A DNA stretch of 64,000 nucleotides from Pollenia angustigena. Taxonomy: Eukaryota > Arthropoda > Insecta > Diptera > Polleniidae. The position numbers were made by a program, and so were the translations under genes. Below are positions 34,603 to 46,319 of the stretch, piece by piece. Under the pieces are notes generated by a model that was not told the origin of the DNA, ran no database searches, and worked only from the letters and a program-made list of their open reading frames with translations. Location: contig OV884059.1 of assembly GCA_930367215.1 (NCBI GenBank), forward strand, positions 146,814,511 to 146,878,510, read 5' to 3'. How positions within the stretch are numbered: the first letter of the stretch is position 1; every line of letters begins with the position of its first letter.

Positions 34603-35036
34603 TTTATCATATAATTTTATTTTGCATTGCTTTTTCGCATCTACCACACATTTGATTCAAACTTGATTCATTCAATTCAGAACATATCATTTATAGAATT
34701 CACGTTTCTGTTTTTTGAAATTTTGTCCTTTTTAAAAAATATTGCAAGAAAACAAGAATTTCTTCTGGCCAAGAGGGTAATTTCATAGACTTTTACATAA
34801 AAATAGAATTTCACCCCACGAATTTGCTCTAATCGAATCCAAATTAGTTTCATTCGATTCAGCACGTATCATTTATAGAACTCACGCCCCTGTTTTTTTG
34901 TTATATCCGAAAAATATTCCAAGGAAAACACAAATTTGGTCTGGATAGACCAAGACGGTAATCCTAGGGTTAAGTTCCATTAGATTTACCTTTTTGTATT
35001 AAATAAATGAACTTTTTTGTTCTTTAATAAATTATC

Positions 35037-35148
35037 CCCGTATTCATAAATGAATATTAAATTTAGCAAACGTTTATTAAGGACAAATTTCATAGTAAAT
35101 TTGTTCTTTAAACCTTTATTAAATTTTAAATTTTTTTATGAATACGGG
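35037..35148. mobile_element. 112-bp hairpin MITE
   Basis: The ends CCCGTATTCATAAATGAATA and, reversed, CCCGTATTCATAAAAAAATT make a near-complete palindrome around TTAGCAAACG/CTTTAAACC. The target duplication is not clear. Confidence 0.55.
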
Positions 35149-36167
35149 CATTAATCTTTATAAAAATACGTTTTTTCTATTCACAAATAATTTTTTTCAT
35201 CAGTAGTCCCAAAATCAACAACAGCGAATCTATGATGCTTTTTTAATGTTTTGTATGCTCAGAAATAATGATGCCTTTTTGTGTATGCTAGACAATGGGT
35301 ACAAAAGTGTGCAAAACCAATAGACAACAAGCTGATATAAAAGCTCATTGTTTTAAAAATTTACTGTTTAAAAAACTTTTAAAAAAATTATGTATGTGTA
35401 TTATACATATGTATTTTATTCGACCTTTTATTAAAATTATAATATGACTAAATTTTCTAGGTAGAATAAAGTTTAAAGTTTTTTTATATAAAATTAAAAA
35501 AAGACCTCAAGCTTGAAAATTTAGTCATATTATAAAAATTATGTATGTTGTACAAACTTAAAGTTAAAAATCTTTATTTCTAAAAATAAAAATCTTAATT
35601 TGAAAAAAAAAATCTTTAAATCTTATTTTGTTCAAAAAATCTTTAAAAATAAGATAAAATCTTAATTCTGGCAACGCTGATCTTGCTGTAAAATATCTAA
35701 ATTTAAAATTGTTAAAAAAATATAAACTTTGATCCAGTAAATTGGACTCATTAAGGGTGGCATAGAACGAGCTTTATGGTTTAACTGGCTTAAAAGTTTT
35801 TTATTAATGCAATTATAATTACTAGTTTCTTTTTATTTATATTGGGGATTTTTTTCAATTAGCTTTAAAAAATTGATATCCTGTAAGTGATGTGCATTTT
35901 CGGCTTCGCAAATACTTGCAAAATTTCGAGGGCAATTATTTTTGTTCGTTAAGAAAATTGCAACTTTTGTTTATGACATAATTTTAACTAATTTGATGCC
36001 ACTTTTGAGGGGAAAACTAACAGTAGTGATAGTGACTTTGAATGTGACCAAAACTGAGTGCAGAAAAGATAAAAACGGGTATTTTTGATGGGACTTATAT
36101 AAAAGATCGTTAATGAAAAGCTCAAATTAAACGGATATTTTGACAGAGATTAAGAAAAAGGCATGGA

Positions 36168-36380
36168 ATGGTTTTGTTTGGCTTGTTAAAAATGTTTTGG
36201 GAAATAAGAAAAGTTCTGACTGAGCAACCCGTCAAACAACTAAAACGTCACTTTCAAAGGCTAGGATGTAATGTGAGCATCAAGTTACACTTTATTCACA
36301 GCGATCAAGACTATTATTCTGCCAATCTTGGTGAAGAACAGGGTGGTCGATTCCACAAGGACCACCACATGATGATAATA
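36168..36380 (+). pseudogene. Fragment of a conserved arthropod repeat-encoded protein
   Basis: Two frames read WNGFVWLVKNVLGN (about 36170) and LGCNVSIKLHFIHS, then DYYSANLGEEQGGRFHKD (36240-36365). From memory, the pattern SIKxHFLHSHLDYFPANLG..SEEQGERFHQD is shared by many multicopy arthropod open frames of transposon origin whose family I cannot name. The frame change between the two pieces and the abrupt end at an AT-rich insert show it is broken. What the protein does is unknown to me. Confidence 0.5.
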
Positions 36381-36979
36381 TGATTACTTACAACACTATG
36401 TTTATTGTAACAATAAATTGTTGTCGTACACAAATAATTGTTATTTTTTATTAAATATCAACAATATTATAGTTACTTTAAACATATAAAGGTTTATCTC
36501 AATTATAAATTTGAGTATTGTTGACCGAAAAATAATTATTTTTCTAACAACTAAATTATGATAACTTTCAAAACATATTATATTACCCACAACCATATCA
36601 TGATATTTAAAAGCCATAACATGATAACTTTCTATACATTTATCATATAATGTTTAAGATGCAATCAAACTATTTTTACTCTAATAATATTATGCTAGCG
36701 CCATTTGTAAAATTATTTTGAATCAGTTGTGTCGTTTGTTTTATATGTGAGCGGTTAAACAAGATAAATTACCATAAAAAATAATAAATTTAAAGAAATT
36801 AAAATAATTAATAATTAATAGTGCAAAATATCGTAGTAAAAACCAACAACAAATATTGAACTCCGCTATTTTATTTACATCAAGAAAAATTTTAAAAAGT
36901 AACAAAATAACAAAATCGATACATACAAATTTTAATTTATTTTGTATTGTTATGACAGTTATTAAAGGAGCTGTATCAT

Positions 36980-37144
36980 AATATGATTGCTTCTAAATTT
37001 ATTATGATTAACATGATGATAATATGATTACTTCTTAGCTTATTATGATTAACATGACAATAATATGATTAATTTATTAGCTTATTATGATTAACATGAT
37101 AATAATATGATTCCTTCTTAACCTATTATGATTAACAGAATAAT
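36980..37144. repeat. 41-bp tandem repeat, four units
   Basis: Units starting AATATGATT occur at 36980, 37021, 37062 and 37104, with a fifth partial at 37145. Each has TATTATGATTAACATGA. The surrounding 36380-37300 is palindromic AT-rich DNA of the AACCATATTATG type, as at 15468-15938. Confidence 0.8.
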
Positions 37145-37463
37145 AATATGATTAAGGGAAAAATATTATGATGTAATATTACGAATATATTTAGCCATTA
37201 TATGATTCAATAATTATCTTAATATGGTGACTACAAGCATGAATCTTATCATAATATGTTGCTCTTAGAATATGTTTACCACAACCATCTTTTTTCTTTG
37301 CGTGCGTACGATGTAGGGACGCTATAAAGGCTCCTGGAGCGCACTCAGGATGGCTGACTTTTGTTGGAGAATTCATTATTTATAAAAATTAAAACATATT
37401 TATAAAAGGTTTATTTAACTACGTTTCATAAATCTTTTATAAACCTGTTTTATGAATGAGGCC

Positions 37464-37937
37464 AACAGTGTCTCATCTGTCATGTCTTTTTAAATAGAGC
37501 TGATACAGAAATTTCAGCTACAGATTCGAAATCGTCATTAACAAATGGACAAATATCATGTAACATAACTACATCATCAGGCATGCTGTTGTGTAGTAAG
37601 CTCATTCTGCGCCGTACAGTGGCTGAAAATCGTTTTTCATCGGCCAAAAAATTTGTAACTTTTGAACCGAAAGAGATAAATAATTTGCTGGAGAGAAGAC
37701 TTCTTGAACTTTCCTACAATTTAAATCGATCAAGAAGTTATTGAGAAATTTAAGGTCAAAGTTGAACTTTTGATGTTTTTTAGCATTTAGTAAAAATTCT
37801 TTTAAATGATTTATGGTTTTTGTTTTATTCAAAAGCGGTATGTTTTTTAATTGCACTGTTTTAAGGACATTTTTATCTACATAACTACCGAATTTCATTA
37901 TGATATCCTTATTGATATCAGATTTATAGAATGTCAA
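37464..37937 (-). pseudogene. Unrecognised coding remnant inside the composite
   Basis: One minus-strand frame (37602-37937) runs 111 codons with NHLKEFLLNAKKHQKFNFDLKF-like lysine-rich text. A shifted frame continues through LADEKRFSATVRRRMSLLHN to a stop near 37468. The pieces look like real protein, with acidic and hydrophobic alternation and a C-terminal SVSALFKKT. They might be the C-terminus of a transposase, but I recognise no family motif. Confidence 0.3.
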
Positions 37938-38255
37938 ACCTTAAAATTACTGTTTTTACTCATGTTGAAAGCCCTTTCATTTATTTACACTATAGAAATA
38001 ATAATTTTAATTTTTGACATTCCATGAATCAGACATAGATAGTGATAACACTAGGGTATGCAATAATTACTAACCGATTAACGATTAAACCGGGTAATTT
38101 CAGTCGATTAACCGATGTAAAAAAATTTGTATTTTTAAATATTTGTTTCGTCTCATATACGTAATGTATGTGTTTAGAAAATATTTTTTTATACAAACAA
38201 AGAAGGTGTTCAATGACCTTCATTTTAACCCATTTTCCGCCGACCGGTGACTTAA

Positions 38256-39480
38256 CCCTAGAACACACACCCGGCTACAAATGTATCCACTTGCAACTTT
38301 GCAGTGCTGTAACTCATGAACGGCTTTACTTAAGGATCTAGGAAACATAAGTAATTTCTAATTGTTAAAAGGTTATTTAATGCAATTCGGATCTGTGGTT
38401 CAGGAGCTACGAGCTTCCAAAGTCGACACCTACGTAAACACACTGCCGAGATACGTTTATACCACACCAGTTTATATCAAAATAAAAGGCAACAAACCAT
38501 TTTATAGTGTGTTTAAATAATATGATTCTATTTGAAAAATTAAAATTATGAATTATTGTTACATTTTGTGCATTCGGTATTGGTGATCGAATGATCAAGA
38601 CACATTGGCTTCTTACATTTGCCACACATCTTTCTGGGTTTTCTACGTCGCTTTGTTTCTTGAGCATAACATAAGTAGCAGGAACCGCTGATAGGTTTTG
38701 GCGTGCGGGCTGCTGCAGATGTCGATGGTGTCGTGTTCAACATTGATTCCAGCGGACGGTTGAAATATGACTCAATCGCTATTTTAGTGGAGAAGTTTCG
38801 GGTGCAGCTCGAGTGTTTGCGTCGTCAAACCTTATAAATCACAATATTGAGCAAAACGGTTGACTCCCATCGTGTCGCGATACAGAGGATAGCTTTTGAC
38901 ATTCCTCAAATCTCGATCACTTTCTGAATTGCTATGGTTTGCGCCAATCATAAAAAGTATGCCAAAAATGCATACAACTCTGCTACCGTCAGTGACTTCC
39001 ATGACTTGGGAGTTGCATCAGGGTGCCTAATGTTGTAAGCATTATACGTTGCTATTGCTTTTTTGTTTGTGTGACGCATAATTATATCCACCATTTCTAA
39101 GCTCATAAACCATTTGAATGTTTTCTCTATTGAGAACATTTCGGTGCTCCTAGATGGTCCGCACTCTTCTCGTACAGTACTATGGCGAAGAACTTAACGA
39201 TTGATGTTTGGTTGTTTGTTCCACTCAGTACCATCACGTGCCACAGATTTTGCGATACTTACAGAAACTGGTACCTCTTCTTCATCTACTTCATCATCAG
39301 AATCGACATCGTCAGCTAAATCTGCTTCTTCACATTGCCGAATTTCAGCATCATCTTCAACATTAGATTCTTGAACTTCATTCAACTATATGTCTTGTTC
39401 ATCTACCGACTCGGATGCATTGTTAGCATCATCACAGATATCATCAAATAGAGACTGTATATATGACTCTCGCTGTTCAT
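38256..39480 (-). pseudogene. piggyBac transposase remnant lacking the catalytic core
   Basis: The 3' end is CCCTAGAACACACACC next to TTAA (38252-38255), the piggyBac signature. Reading on the minus strand, an acidic N-terminal segment (39194-39385, rich in D and E, DDVDSDDEVDEEE) is followed by the start of the DDE_Tnp_1_7-type domain (38948-39139, with FMSLEMVDIIMRHTNKKA and SWKSLTVAELYAFLAY). The next recognisable part is the C-terminal cysteine-rich region (38546-38743: CYLCYAQETKRRRKPRKMC, CKKPMCLDH, CTKCNNNS). Under 200 bp separate these, so the segment that should carry the catalytic aspartates is deleted. Frames also change between pieces. No 5' terminal repeat was found. It is an inactive relic that could still have bound element ends, but that is speculation. 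Confidence 0.75.
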
Positions 39481-39946
39481 TAGTTAGTCTTCAAAAAAAA
39501 AAAACTATTTAGTATATGCTTAAATTTTTGATTATTTTATAACTTTTACCTTTTGTATTGTGACGTACGGTTAAATTACATTTAAATTTTTTTATGTATG
39601 AATGTGGCGAAAAATGGATTAAATGTTTGATTGTCAACACCTTTTTTTTGTTTCAGAAATCCAGGAAAATGACTGAGAAATTAGATCTGCGATAAGTAAA
39701 AGAATTTTTCCAAGTCAAGTTTTGTCAAAACTAAAGAAAAGCATCGCTTTAATCCTAAACATTTAAACCAAATTACTTTTCTAAAAGATTATTTTATAAG
39801 ATTTTCTTTAACTATTGAAATAACTAATAATAGTTAGTTAATTTTTTTATAAACACCTGTTTGGGGGATTCACAAGGTAGTCATAAAGTCATATGTTTTA
39901 AAATAATTCCAAGAAATATGCAAACCGGCTAAATCCACTTTTTATG

Positions 39947-40165
39947 TAAATTGAGATGTTGATGCTGTGTGGTAGAGAAAGATACGCCTCGTCGACTATC
40001 ATGTAGTTTTTCTTCTATTTAAGTCTTGAAGTGTGTAAAACTAACTGTATTTTTAATTTTCTATCAAGCTGCAAATAGGGAAAATAAAAAGTTTTTTGTC
40101 TCTCCTGTAAAATGTGCTGAAAGTGAGTTAGCAGGTTGGCATATTAAGCCGACGATATGACTGTT
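39947..40165. repeat. Inverted partial copy of the 2391-3215 repeat
   Basis: The reverse complement matches about 2770-2990, with shared blocks TATCGTCGGCTTAA, TTTCAGCACATTTT, CAGGAGAGACAAAAAACTTT and GTCGACGAGGCGTATCTTTC. Neither end repeat is present. Confidence 0.7.
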
Positions 40166-41047
40166 GTGGGCAACGGCTTATAATTTAGATCCCTACTGTA
40201 CAGGTTTGACGAATCAATGAACACAGCATTACAAATTTTTTTTTTATTCATTTTAAACAATTGTAAAATATTATTTATAATATTACGACGATATGACTTG
40301 AAAGCACACCTTGTGTATTAATTGAAAAAATGCATATTAAATATTTATGAATTGTTTTTTTGTTTGCTCGTTTTAGTTCAAGAATTGTTATGTTTGGTAT
40401 GTTATTGTTTTTTTTTTTGCTAATAAACTCCAAATAATAAACAATTAATGCATTTTTATTTATTGAAATTACTTAATTTATAAAAAAACTTGATTAATCA
40501 GTTAACCGATCAAAAACAAAATTAACCGATTATTAACCGATTAAACCAAAACCTCGGTTAATTAATCGAGTGATTAACCGATTAAAGCAAAAGGTCGATC
40601 AAATGAATACCCTAGATATCAAAATGAAATTTTGAAGTTATGTAGACCGATGAGATCTTCAAAGAGTGGACTTAATAGCATCCCCATTTTTAATTAAAAA
40701 ACCCCCAAATTCCTAATCCCGGAAAAAACGTTTAAAAAACTGATTTTTAAGTTCTTATATGTTTGCTATGAAAGTTTTGAATCGGCGATAACAAAAACTT
40801 GGACTTTTGGCCGATTTAATTAAATTTTCAGCCACAGTGCGCCGCTTTGTATTTCACACACCCAAGACAATTATTTTAATAATATTAATCGGGTTCAATT
40901 ATTTTGGTTCGTATTTCGATTGTTAAGTTATTGATAACTCGTTTCCCAAGTCTTCTTAACAAAATGCTGAAAAAAAACAGTGAAAAATAATAATTAAGAA
41001 AGATATAAAGAATTCAAACCATAAAGCTCATTCTGCGCCACCCTGTA

Positions 41048-41662
41048 TATCAGTAAATACATCTTTATCTTAAGGGGGGCTTAGACTGTAGCTTATCTTA
41101 ATACAAGTCGTACGTATTTTTTCGAAAATGCTTCACTGATCTAATTATTGCTTGAAAACTTCAAACAAACTATAACAACTTATAATGACAGGGTTGTATT
41201 TTCCTCAAAAAAAGGACGACTTGTGTGATCGCGTAAACTAGCCTTAAGTCCAGTTATTACTGCATGTTGTAGGGTAGAGCATATTTTTAAATTATATTTC
41301 TTCTGTATCGTATTTTATTACACCACTGTTTTATATCCATTTGTTTTAGGCGGTTAAAATAGTATCTACCACAATTTAAAACCACAAAGTCATAATGGAT
41401 TGATTTCTTATTTAATTTTTTCTTCTTTTAAATATGAACAATTAAATGTCTCCATTAGTAATAAAGTCGATTGGTATTGAAATTGTTTTTTTTTTTTTGA
41501 ATTGCCAATAATGGGACGTTAAGTAATAAATTTAAACACTTTTGGATTTATTCATATACATTTACGTAACGTGCAGGCATTCCCATAACTTATAGCCAAG
41601 CAACAAACTAGAGCACATTAAAAAGAGGAGTTTGTTGATGTTTTTTTAATAATTAAAGATTA
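41048..41662. other. No gene seen
   Basis: AT-rich spacer with no coding signal. A GCTTAGACTGTAGCTTATC segment near 41090 could be a diverged MITE end. Confidence 0.35.
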
Positions 41663-42046
41663 CACAGAAAAAAATTAAAAATTTTCTCTAATAACCAATT
41701 TTATACCAAATTCATAAAAATTGTAAAAATTTTATATTTTGAATATTTTTTTTTCAATGAATATTTTCAATTTTAATTAAAAAAATTATCAAAAAACTTG
41801 GCCGTTTCAAAAAATGTGTTGATTGATTTTGACAATTTCCAACAACAATTTCACAAGTTTAAATTATTTTATTTTAAACGAAATAATTTTTTGTTATTTG
41901 ATTATTATTTTAATTCAAAACAACTAAAATGTTAATTAAATCAAAATTATATTTTTAATTTAATTCAATTATTACGTAAATTAAGTTTAAGCACTTTTTA
42001 AATAACTTTTTTAATTGATAAAAAACTACTAATAATTTTTTCTGTG
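41663..42046. mobile_element. 384-bp MITE, CACAGAAAAAA ends, TA duplication
   Basis: The ends CACAGAAAAAAATTAAAAAT and, reversed, CACAGAAAAAATTATTAG are flanked by TA at 41661-41662 and 42047-42048. It is AT-rich and non-coding. Confidence 0.75.
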
Positions 42047-42139
42047 TAGAATACAAAGGGTTAGAGTTCATACAAAATTAAAGTGGCCAAAAATTTTAAA
42101 ATCAAGAACACAAGACAGTAGAATTAATTAACATAAGTG

Positions 42140-42310
42140 AAGGCAAGTTGGTAGTGAGCTTTTCTATCAGTGCAAGTGTTGCAGGTTTGATTTCCGCCAG
42201 AGACTCTGGTTTGTATAACTATCAAGGCCAGGTCTGTTTCACTGTTTCATGTTTGCCGAAATTTTTAGGATAGTGCGGAAGTAATCGTTGTTGAACTTAA
42301 AGCAATACGT
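42140..42310 (+). repeat. Possible tRNA-like SINE head
   Basis: TTGGTAGTGAGC near 42149 fits a Pol III A box and CAGGTTTGATTTCC near 42181-42194 fits a B box about 35 bp away, close to tRNA spacing. The 3' part is unrelated sequence. A complete tRNA cloverleaf is not evident. Confidence 0.35.
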
Positions 42311-42629
42311 ATTCTAAGCTTTTTTATCCAGGAAAGCAGAAAATCAATTACACATACACAAATGACTTGAGAACATGAAAGAAGAAGTTCTGACAGTAAA
42401 AAAAACATTGAACTGGTTAAGATCAGGAGTTGTTTTTATTCCCTTATTTAATATTTACTGTGATCTTCATACCCTGAAAATCCTTCTTCCTGAGAAGAAG
42501 AATCCCCTAATACAAAAAAAAAAAAACAAGTAAGAGTGCTATATTCGGCTATGCCGAATCATATAAGTATACCCTTCACCACGGTGTGATTGGAGCAGAA
42601 ATTTATATAAATACCGTTCTCTAGATACA

Positions 42630-43377
42630 CACAGAAAAAATTGTCCAAAATTTTAACGAATTAAAGCGTTAATAAAAAATAGAATCAGTTTAAATAAAAA
42701 ATTTAATCAAGTGAATTTAACGTTAAATCAAATAAGGCCGGGTTTTTGAGATGTTATTTTTTACTACTATTTTATTAAGAACAATCTTTTAAGCAAAACT
42801 AAGCTGTTCCGTCAACATTTTGTATAAAAATTTGGTAATGGAGGCACAAATCTGTTTTCAGATTAACTAAACCTCGTTTAACTGAGATCTCAAAAACCCA
42901 GCCTTAAACGTTTAATTTATACTATTCATTAGTTTACTGGTGCAATTTTAATTAATTTTTTTTATTAATATCACAAATATTTTATTCAACATTTTTCATT
43001 TTTCGAATTTATTCTATGAGCTAAATTTCAGTTATGTATTTTGTAAAGCTTTTTTGGAATAGTTCTATTCTTCCAATTTTTCAGAAATGACTTTATACAC
43101 TACCAGACTATTATATTGTATTTTCTTTTTACATTTTACCTTAGCCTTCCTTTGGAAAGCAATGAGGTATATTGATAAAGTGTATAAAGTCATTTCTGAA
43201 AAATTTAAGGAATAGAACTATTACAAAAAAGCTTTATAAAATACATAACTGAAATTTAGCTCATAGAATAAATTCGAAAAATGAAAAATGTTGAATATAA
43301 TATAAAGTAACCTTCGGAAGGAAATAATTCCCAGATTCTATCACAAATATTTTTATTGAAATAATTTTTTTTCTGTG
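42630..43377. mobile_element. 748-bp MITE with nested palindromes
   Basis: The ends CACAGAAAAAATTG and, reversed, CACAGAAAAAAAATTATT are inverted, with TA to the right and CA or TA to the left. Inside, two further hairpins occur: GGCCGGGTTTTTGAGAT pairs with ATCTCAAAAACCCAGCC (42737/42889), and ~120-bp arms about 42985-43105 pair with 43180-43295 around TAAAGTCATTTCTGAAAAAT. Confidence 0.7.
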
Positions 43378-44136
43378 TATGTATATAAATAAATCTATTT
43401 TGTGCAACGCCGACTTCCCAATCCCGCCCTCATTTTGTCGGATGTTGTGAATTGTTGAGCAGGATCCACGTACCTAATTTGGAAACTTTGGCTCTTTCCG
43501 TTCTCTAGATATACAGAAATCTATAATGTCTTTATACGGGAGGTGCCACGCCCACTTCTAATCTCGCTTATATTTTTATGAGGTTGTGTGTTAATAACCA
43601 AGCTATGTGTACCAATATTTGTCACTATTTTTGGATATTAAAAAACTATATTTTTGCCACGCCCACTTCTCCAATCCCACCCATATTTTGTGGGATGTAC
43701 TGTATTTGTAGCCGAGATATTTGTACCTAATTTTAAACTTTGGCCAATTAGCGGCAGTCGTTGCTTTTTTGCTAATATCTCAGGCATCAGGCGAGGATTC
43801 AGGGGGGGGGGGGGTGGAAATAAGGAAATTTCCCCCCCGAAAATTATAAAAATATGTTTGGTTAATTTCGATAATACAAGAATTTCCATAATAATATTTT
43901 TTTAATGTACAAAATTTTTGTTTTTATTGTTTTTTATGTTTTATTTGTTTTTTTTTTTTATGGAATCTCTAACGAAATTTTCAATAAGTATTTTTTTATT
44001 TTCTTTTATTGAAACTCTAACGATTTTCAATAAGTATCCACATCTTAATCCTAATAGTTATTTATTAGATATTTCCAAAGAAACATTTAGTTTACCGTAT
44101 TCAATTACTTATTATTCTACATTCAATCCCAGCAGG

Positions 44137-46221
44137 TAGGGATGAAACGATACCTCTAAGGTATCGATACTTTTACTCGATGTGGTATCGCTCGTAAAGT
44201 ATCGATACCTACTTAGTATCGAAAAAAAAGTATCGATACTAAGTTACTTGTATCGGTACTTGTATCGGTTTGTGTGATAAAAGAATACAAAGCAGCATTT
44301 AAAATCTTTCTTATTAGTGTTTTAGTACTATACAATAAAATAAGAAATACGACCTATTAGAATTTTTGTGCAAAACAATAAGTGTAAATATTGAGACCAC
44401 TTTTAGTTACCACCTAGTACCAATTTCCTTTCGAAAAATCTTTTTTTATCTTAGGAAACAAAATTTTATAGAACGTTCAGGATAACAACCTTCATTCACC
44501 TTTTATTCCAGAAATTAACAATGTCACTATGAATTTATTTTAAATGTAAATAAGTATTTTATTTTTAAATTGATAAATATATAATAAAGATTGGTACAAC
44601 CATAATCCATTATGTTAATTGTGAGTCCCACCTTAACATCAAGTTTTTTGCGCAACTTTAATTGACCTATCTTTGTTTCAGTATTTGACAACTTCTACCA
44701 TTGAGAGGTACACAATTGAGCAGCGCGTTAAGATTGTTAAAGCCTTTTATGAAAATGGGCGTTCAATCAAAATGCATTTCGTGCACATCGTGATTTTTTG
44801 ATCAGTATAATCGACCAAATGTTTCCACAATCGGGAGAATTGCGCGTAAATTTCAGCAAACCGGGTCTGTAGGAAATGGGAAAATATATGTGCATGCTCC
44901 CGATTTAGTTCTGCGGCTGGCGGCGTCTTCGAAAATGAGGTCGGCCAAGCAATTATCGTGAATGGTGTTCGCTATCGCGGGATGATAACGGACTTCCTAT
45001 AGCCAGAAACTAAGGAAATGGACCAAGACGATATTTGGTTTATAGGTGTTGACTAGGGATGCCAAACGGGACCAGGTTTTTTGAAACCCGGGATTCGGGA
45101 TTTGCAATTCAAAAAAAGGGATCCCGGGACAGATCGGGATTTTTCGGGATTTCATATATAAAAGATAATTTTTAAAATTTATATAATTATAATTTAATGT
45201 TGATGTTAGAACAAAAGTTCTAAACACGGAAAATAATTACAAACGTAGATTTATGTTGGAAATGTTACAAATTATAAGAGTACCGACAATCTCGAGAATT
45301 AATTTCAAGTCAGATACTGAAAATGTAGACATTTAATTTATAAAAATTAAAACGGAAGTTAAAAATGTATGTTTATTGTAATACATCTAGTTTGTATTGA
45401 AAAATACTTTTGCATTCAATTACAAAAAATTTTTTAGTTTTGTCATTTTATTGTTAAATTTGTTTTTAAAAAATTGTTAATTTTGTTAAAAAGAAAACAA
45501 CCCTGAAGAAAGCACTCAAAGGAAGTGCCGAAATATTGGTGTGAATAAATTTACAAAAAAAAAAAATAAAAAAAAGTTTTTTATATAAAACAATAAGACC
45601 TTAAGCTCGAATATTTTTAATTTATATATTAAAATAGTAAAGGTCGAATAAAATACATATTATAAATATTTAATTTATTTTATCTCAAATAAATATGCAA
45701 GTAATAATCTAATAAAATAAACTTATATGTGTCAAAAGACCTTTGGTAGAACCCCCTAAAGTTGTATTATAATTATCATCCACTTAGAAAATAGACCCAC
45801 CTTCTGATTTTGTTTTCTTGGTACATAATGCATTGCATGCAACATTTATTCACTTGTGACTTTTTTGTAACCAGTTAAAAATTAGATTCATGGCCAGTAT
45901 GATTTAATATTGAATTTTTACTAAGCCCAAAATCTCGGGATTTTATGTCAAACCCCAGGATTCGGGACTTAAATTATTAGAATTATCCCGGGATTTCGGT
46001 ATTTCTTGATACCGTTACTGCTGCTCCAGCTTTGAAAAATAATCAAAAATTTAAGATTAATTTCAATACCAAAGTGAAACGATTACTTTTGACCGATACC
46101 GAGTATTTTTTTACCGATACTACTTGGTACTCGGTTGCTAAGTATCGATTACAAAAATACTTGGTACTTATATAAAAGTATCGAATATGTACTTGTATTT
46201 ACTCGTATCGTTTCATCCCTA
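44137..46221. mobile_element. 2.1-kb non-autonomous hAT, TSD CCAGCAGG
   Basis: The ends TAGGGATGAAACGATACCTC and, reversed, TAGGGATGAAACGATACGAG share 17 bases. CCAGCAGG is perfectly duplicated (44129-44136 and 46222-46229). Both subterminal zones carry many AGTATCGATAC motifs. A mariner fragment (44700-45050) is inside. A further stretch (45056 to about 46010) starts TAGGGATGCCAAACGGGACC and is rich in CGGGATTTCGGGAT, probably another degraded hAT end. Confidence 0.85.
44700..45050 (+). pseudogene. DD41D-like mariner transposase fragment
   Basis: It opens with IERYTIEQRVKIVKAFYENG, equivalent to the N-terminus of the mariner at 52855-54147. Next come a helix-turn-helix-like stretch (frameshifted), TIGRIARKFQQTGSVGN, and a jump to FENEVGQAIIVNGVRYRGM. 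It stops in DDIWF just before the second catalytic aspartate, where it fuses to unrelated DNA. The middle, including the first catalytic aspartate, is deleted and an in-frame TAG lies at about 44998-45000. It is relevant because its VNGVRYR block shows what the larger copy has lost. Confidence 0.7.
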
Positions 46222-46319
46222 CCAGCAGGTGCCATCTATATTCAAAGACTAAACGTTTGACTTGATAATGCGTGCGGCTTAATTATTAAAAAGCCTTAGT
46301 ATTTGCAATATTTATGTAT

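Larger units (their letters stand above)
32928..35679. mobile_element. 2.75-kb hAT derivative with perfect 8-bp TSD
   Basis: The ends CAGCGTTGCCAGAAGATT and, reversed, CAGCGTTGCCAGAATTAAGA are flanked by identical ATCTTGCT (32920-32927 and 35680-35687). Subterminal AAAATCTTAAATTT repeats lie on both sides. No transposase remains. Three insertions are inside: a piggyBac derivative (33707-34303), a Helitron end (34333-34602) and a hairpin MITE (35037-35148). A duplicated ~80-bp segment with CATATCATTTATAGAA lies at about 34680 and 34865. Confidence 0.85.
38052..40614. mobile_element. TAGGGTAT-ended hAT-like element with TTAACCGATTA repeats
   Basis: The ends TAGGGTATGCAATAATTACT and, reversed, TAGGGTATTCATTTGATCGA are inverted. 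Both subterminal regions are rich in ATTAACCGATTAA. The flanks GATAACAC and GATATCAA agree at 6 of 8 bases, so the hAT assignment is tentative. It contains the piggyBac remnant (38256-39480) and a copy of the 2391-3215 repeat. Confidence 0.6.
35753..41045. mobile_element. 5.3-kb composite bounded by AGGGTGGC TIRs; nest of several elements
   Basis: The left AGGGTGGCATAGAACGAGC and the reversed right AGGGTGGCGCAGAATGAGC continue together through TTTATGGTTT. The right end is followed by TA; the left flank is degraded. Inside are a conserved-protein fragment (36168-36380), an AT-rich repeat insert (about 36376-37300), an unrecognised coding remnant (37464-37937) and an inverted-repeat pair TGGCTGAAAAT at 37620 and 40835. 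Inside that pair is a TAGGGTAT element (38052-40614), which carries a piggyBac remnant. The outer pair suggests a Tc1/mariner-like element, but no matching transposase was found. Some levels of the nest remain ambiguous. Confidence 0.55.

Noticed and set aside
36980..37144. Considered as a CRISPR-like array
   Set aside because: The units are contiguous 41-bp tandem repeats with no distinct spacers, in an insect-like genome.
43801..43812. G-run as a possible regulatory G-quadruplex
   Set aside because: It is the subterminal poly-G of a hAT element with a matching poly-C at the other end, so element structure explains it.
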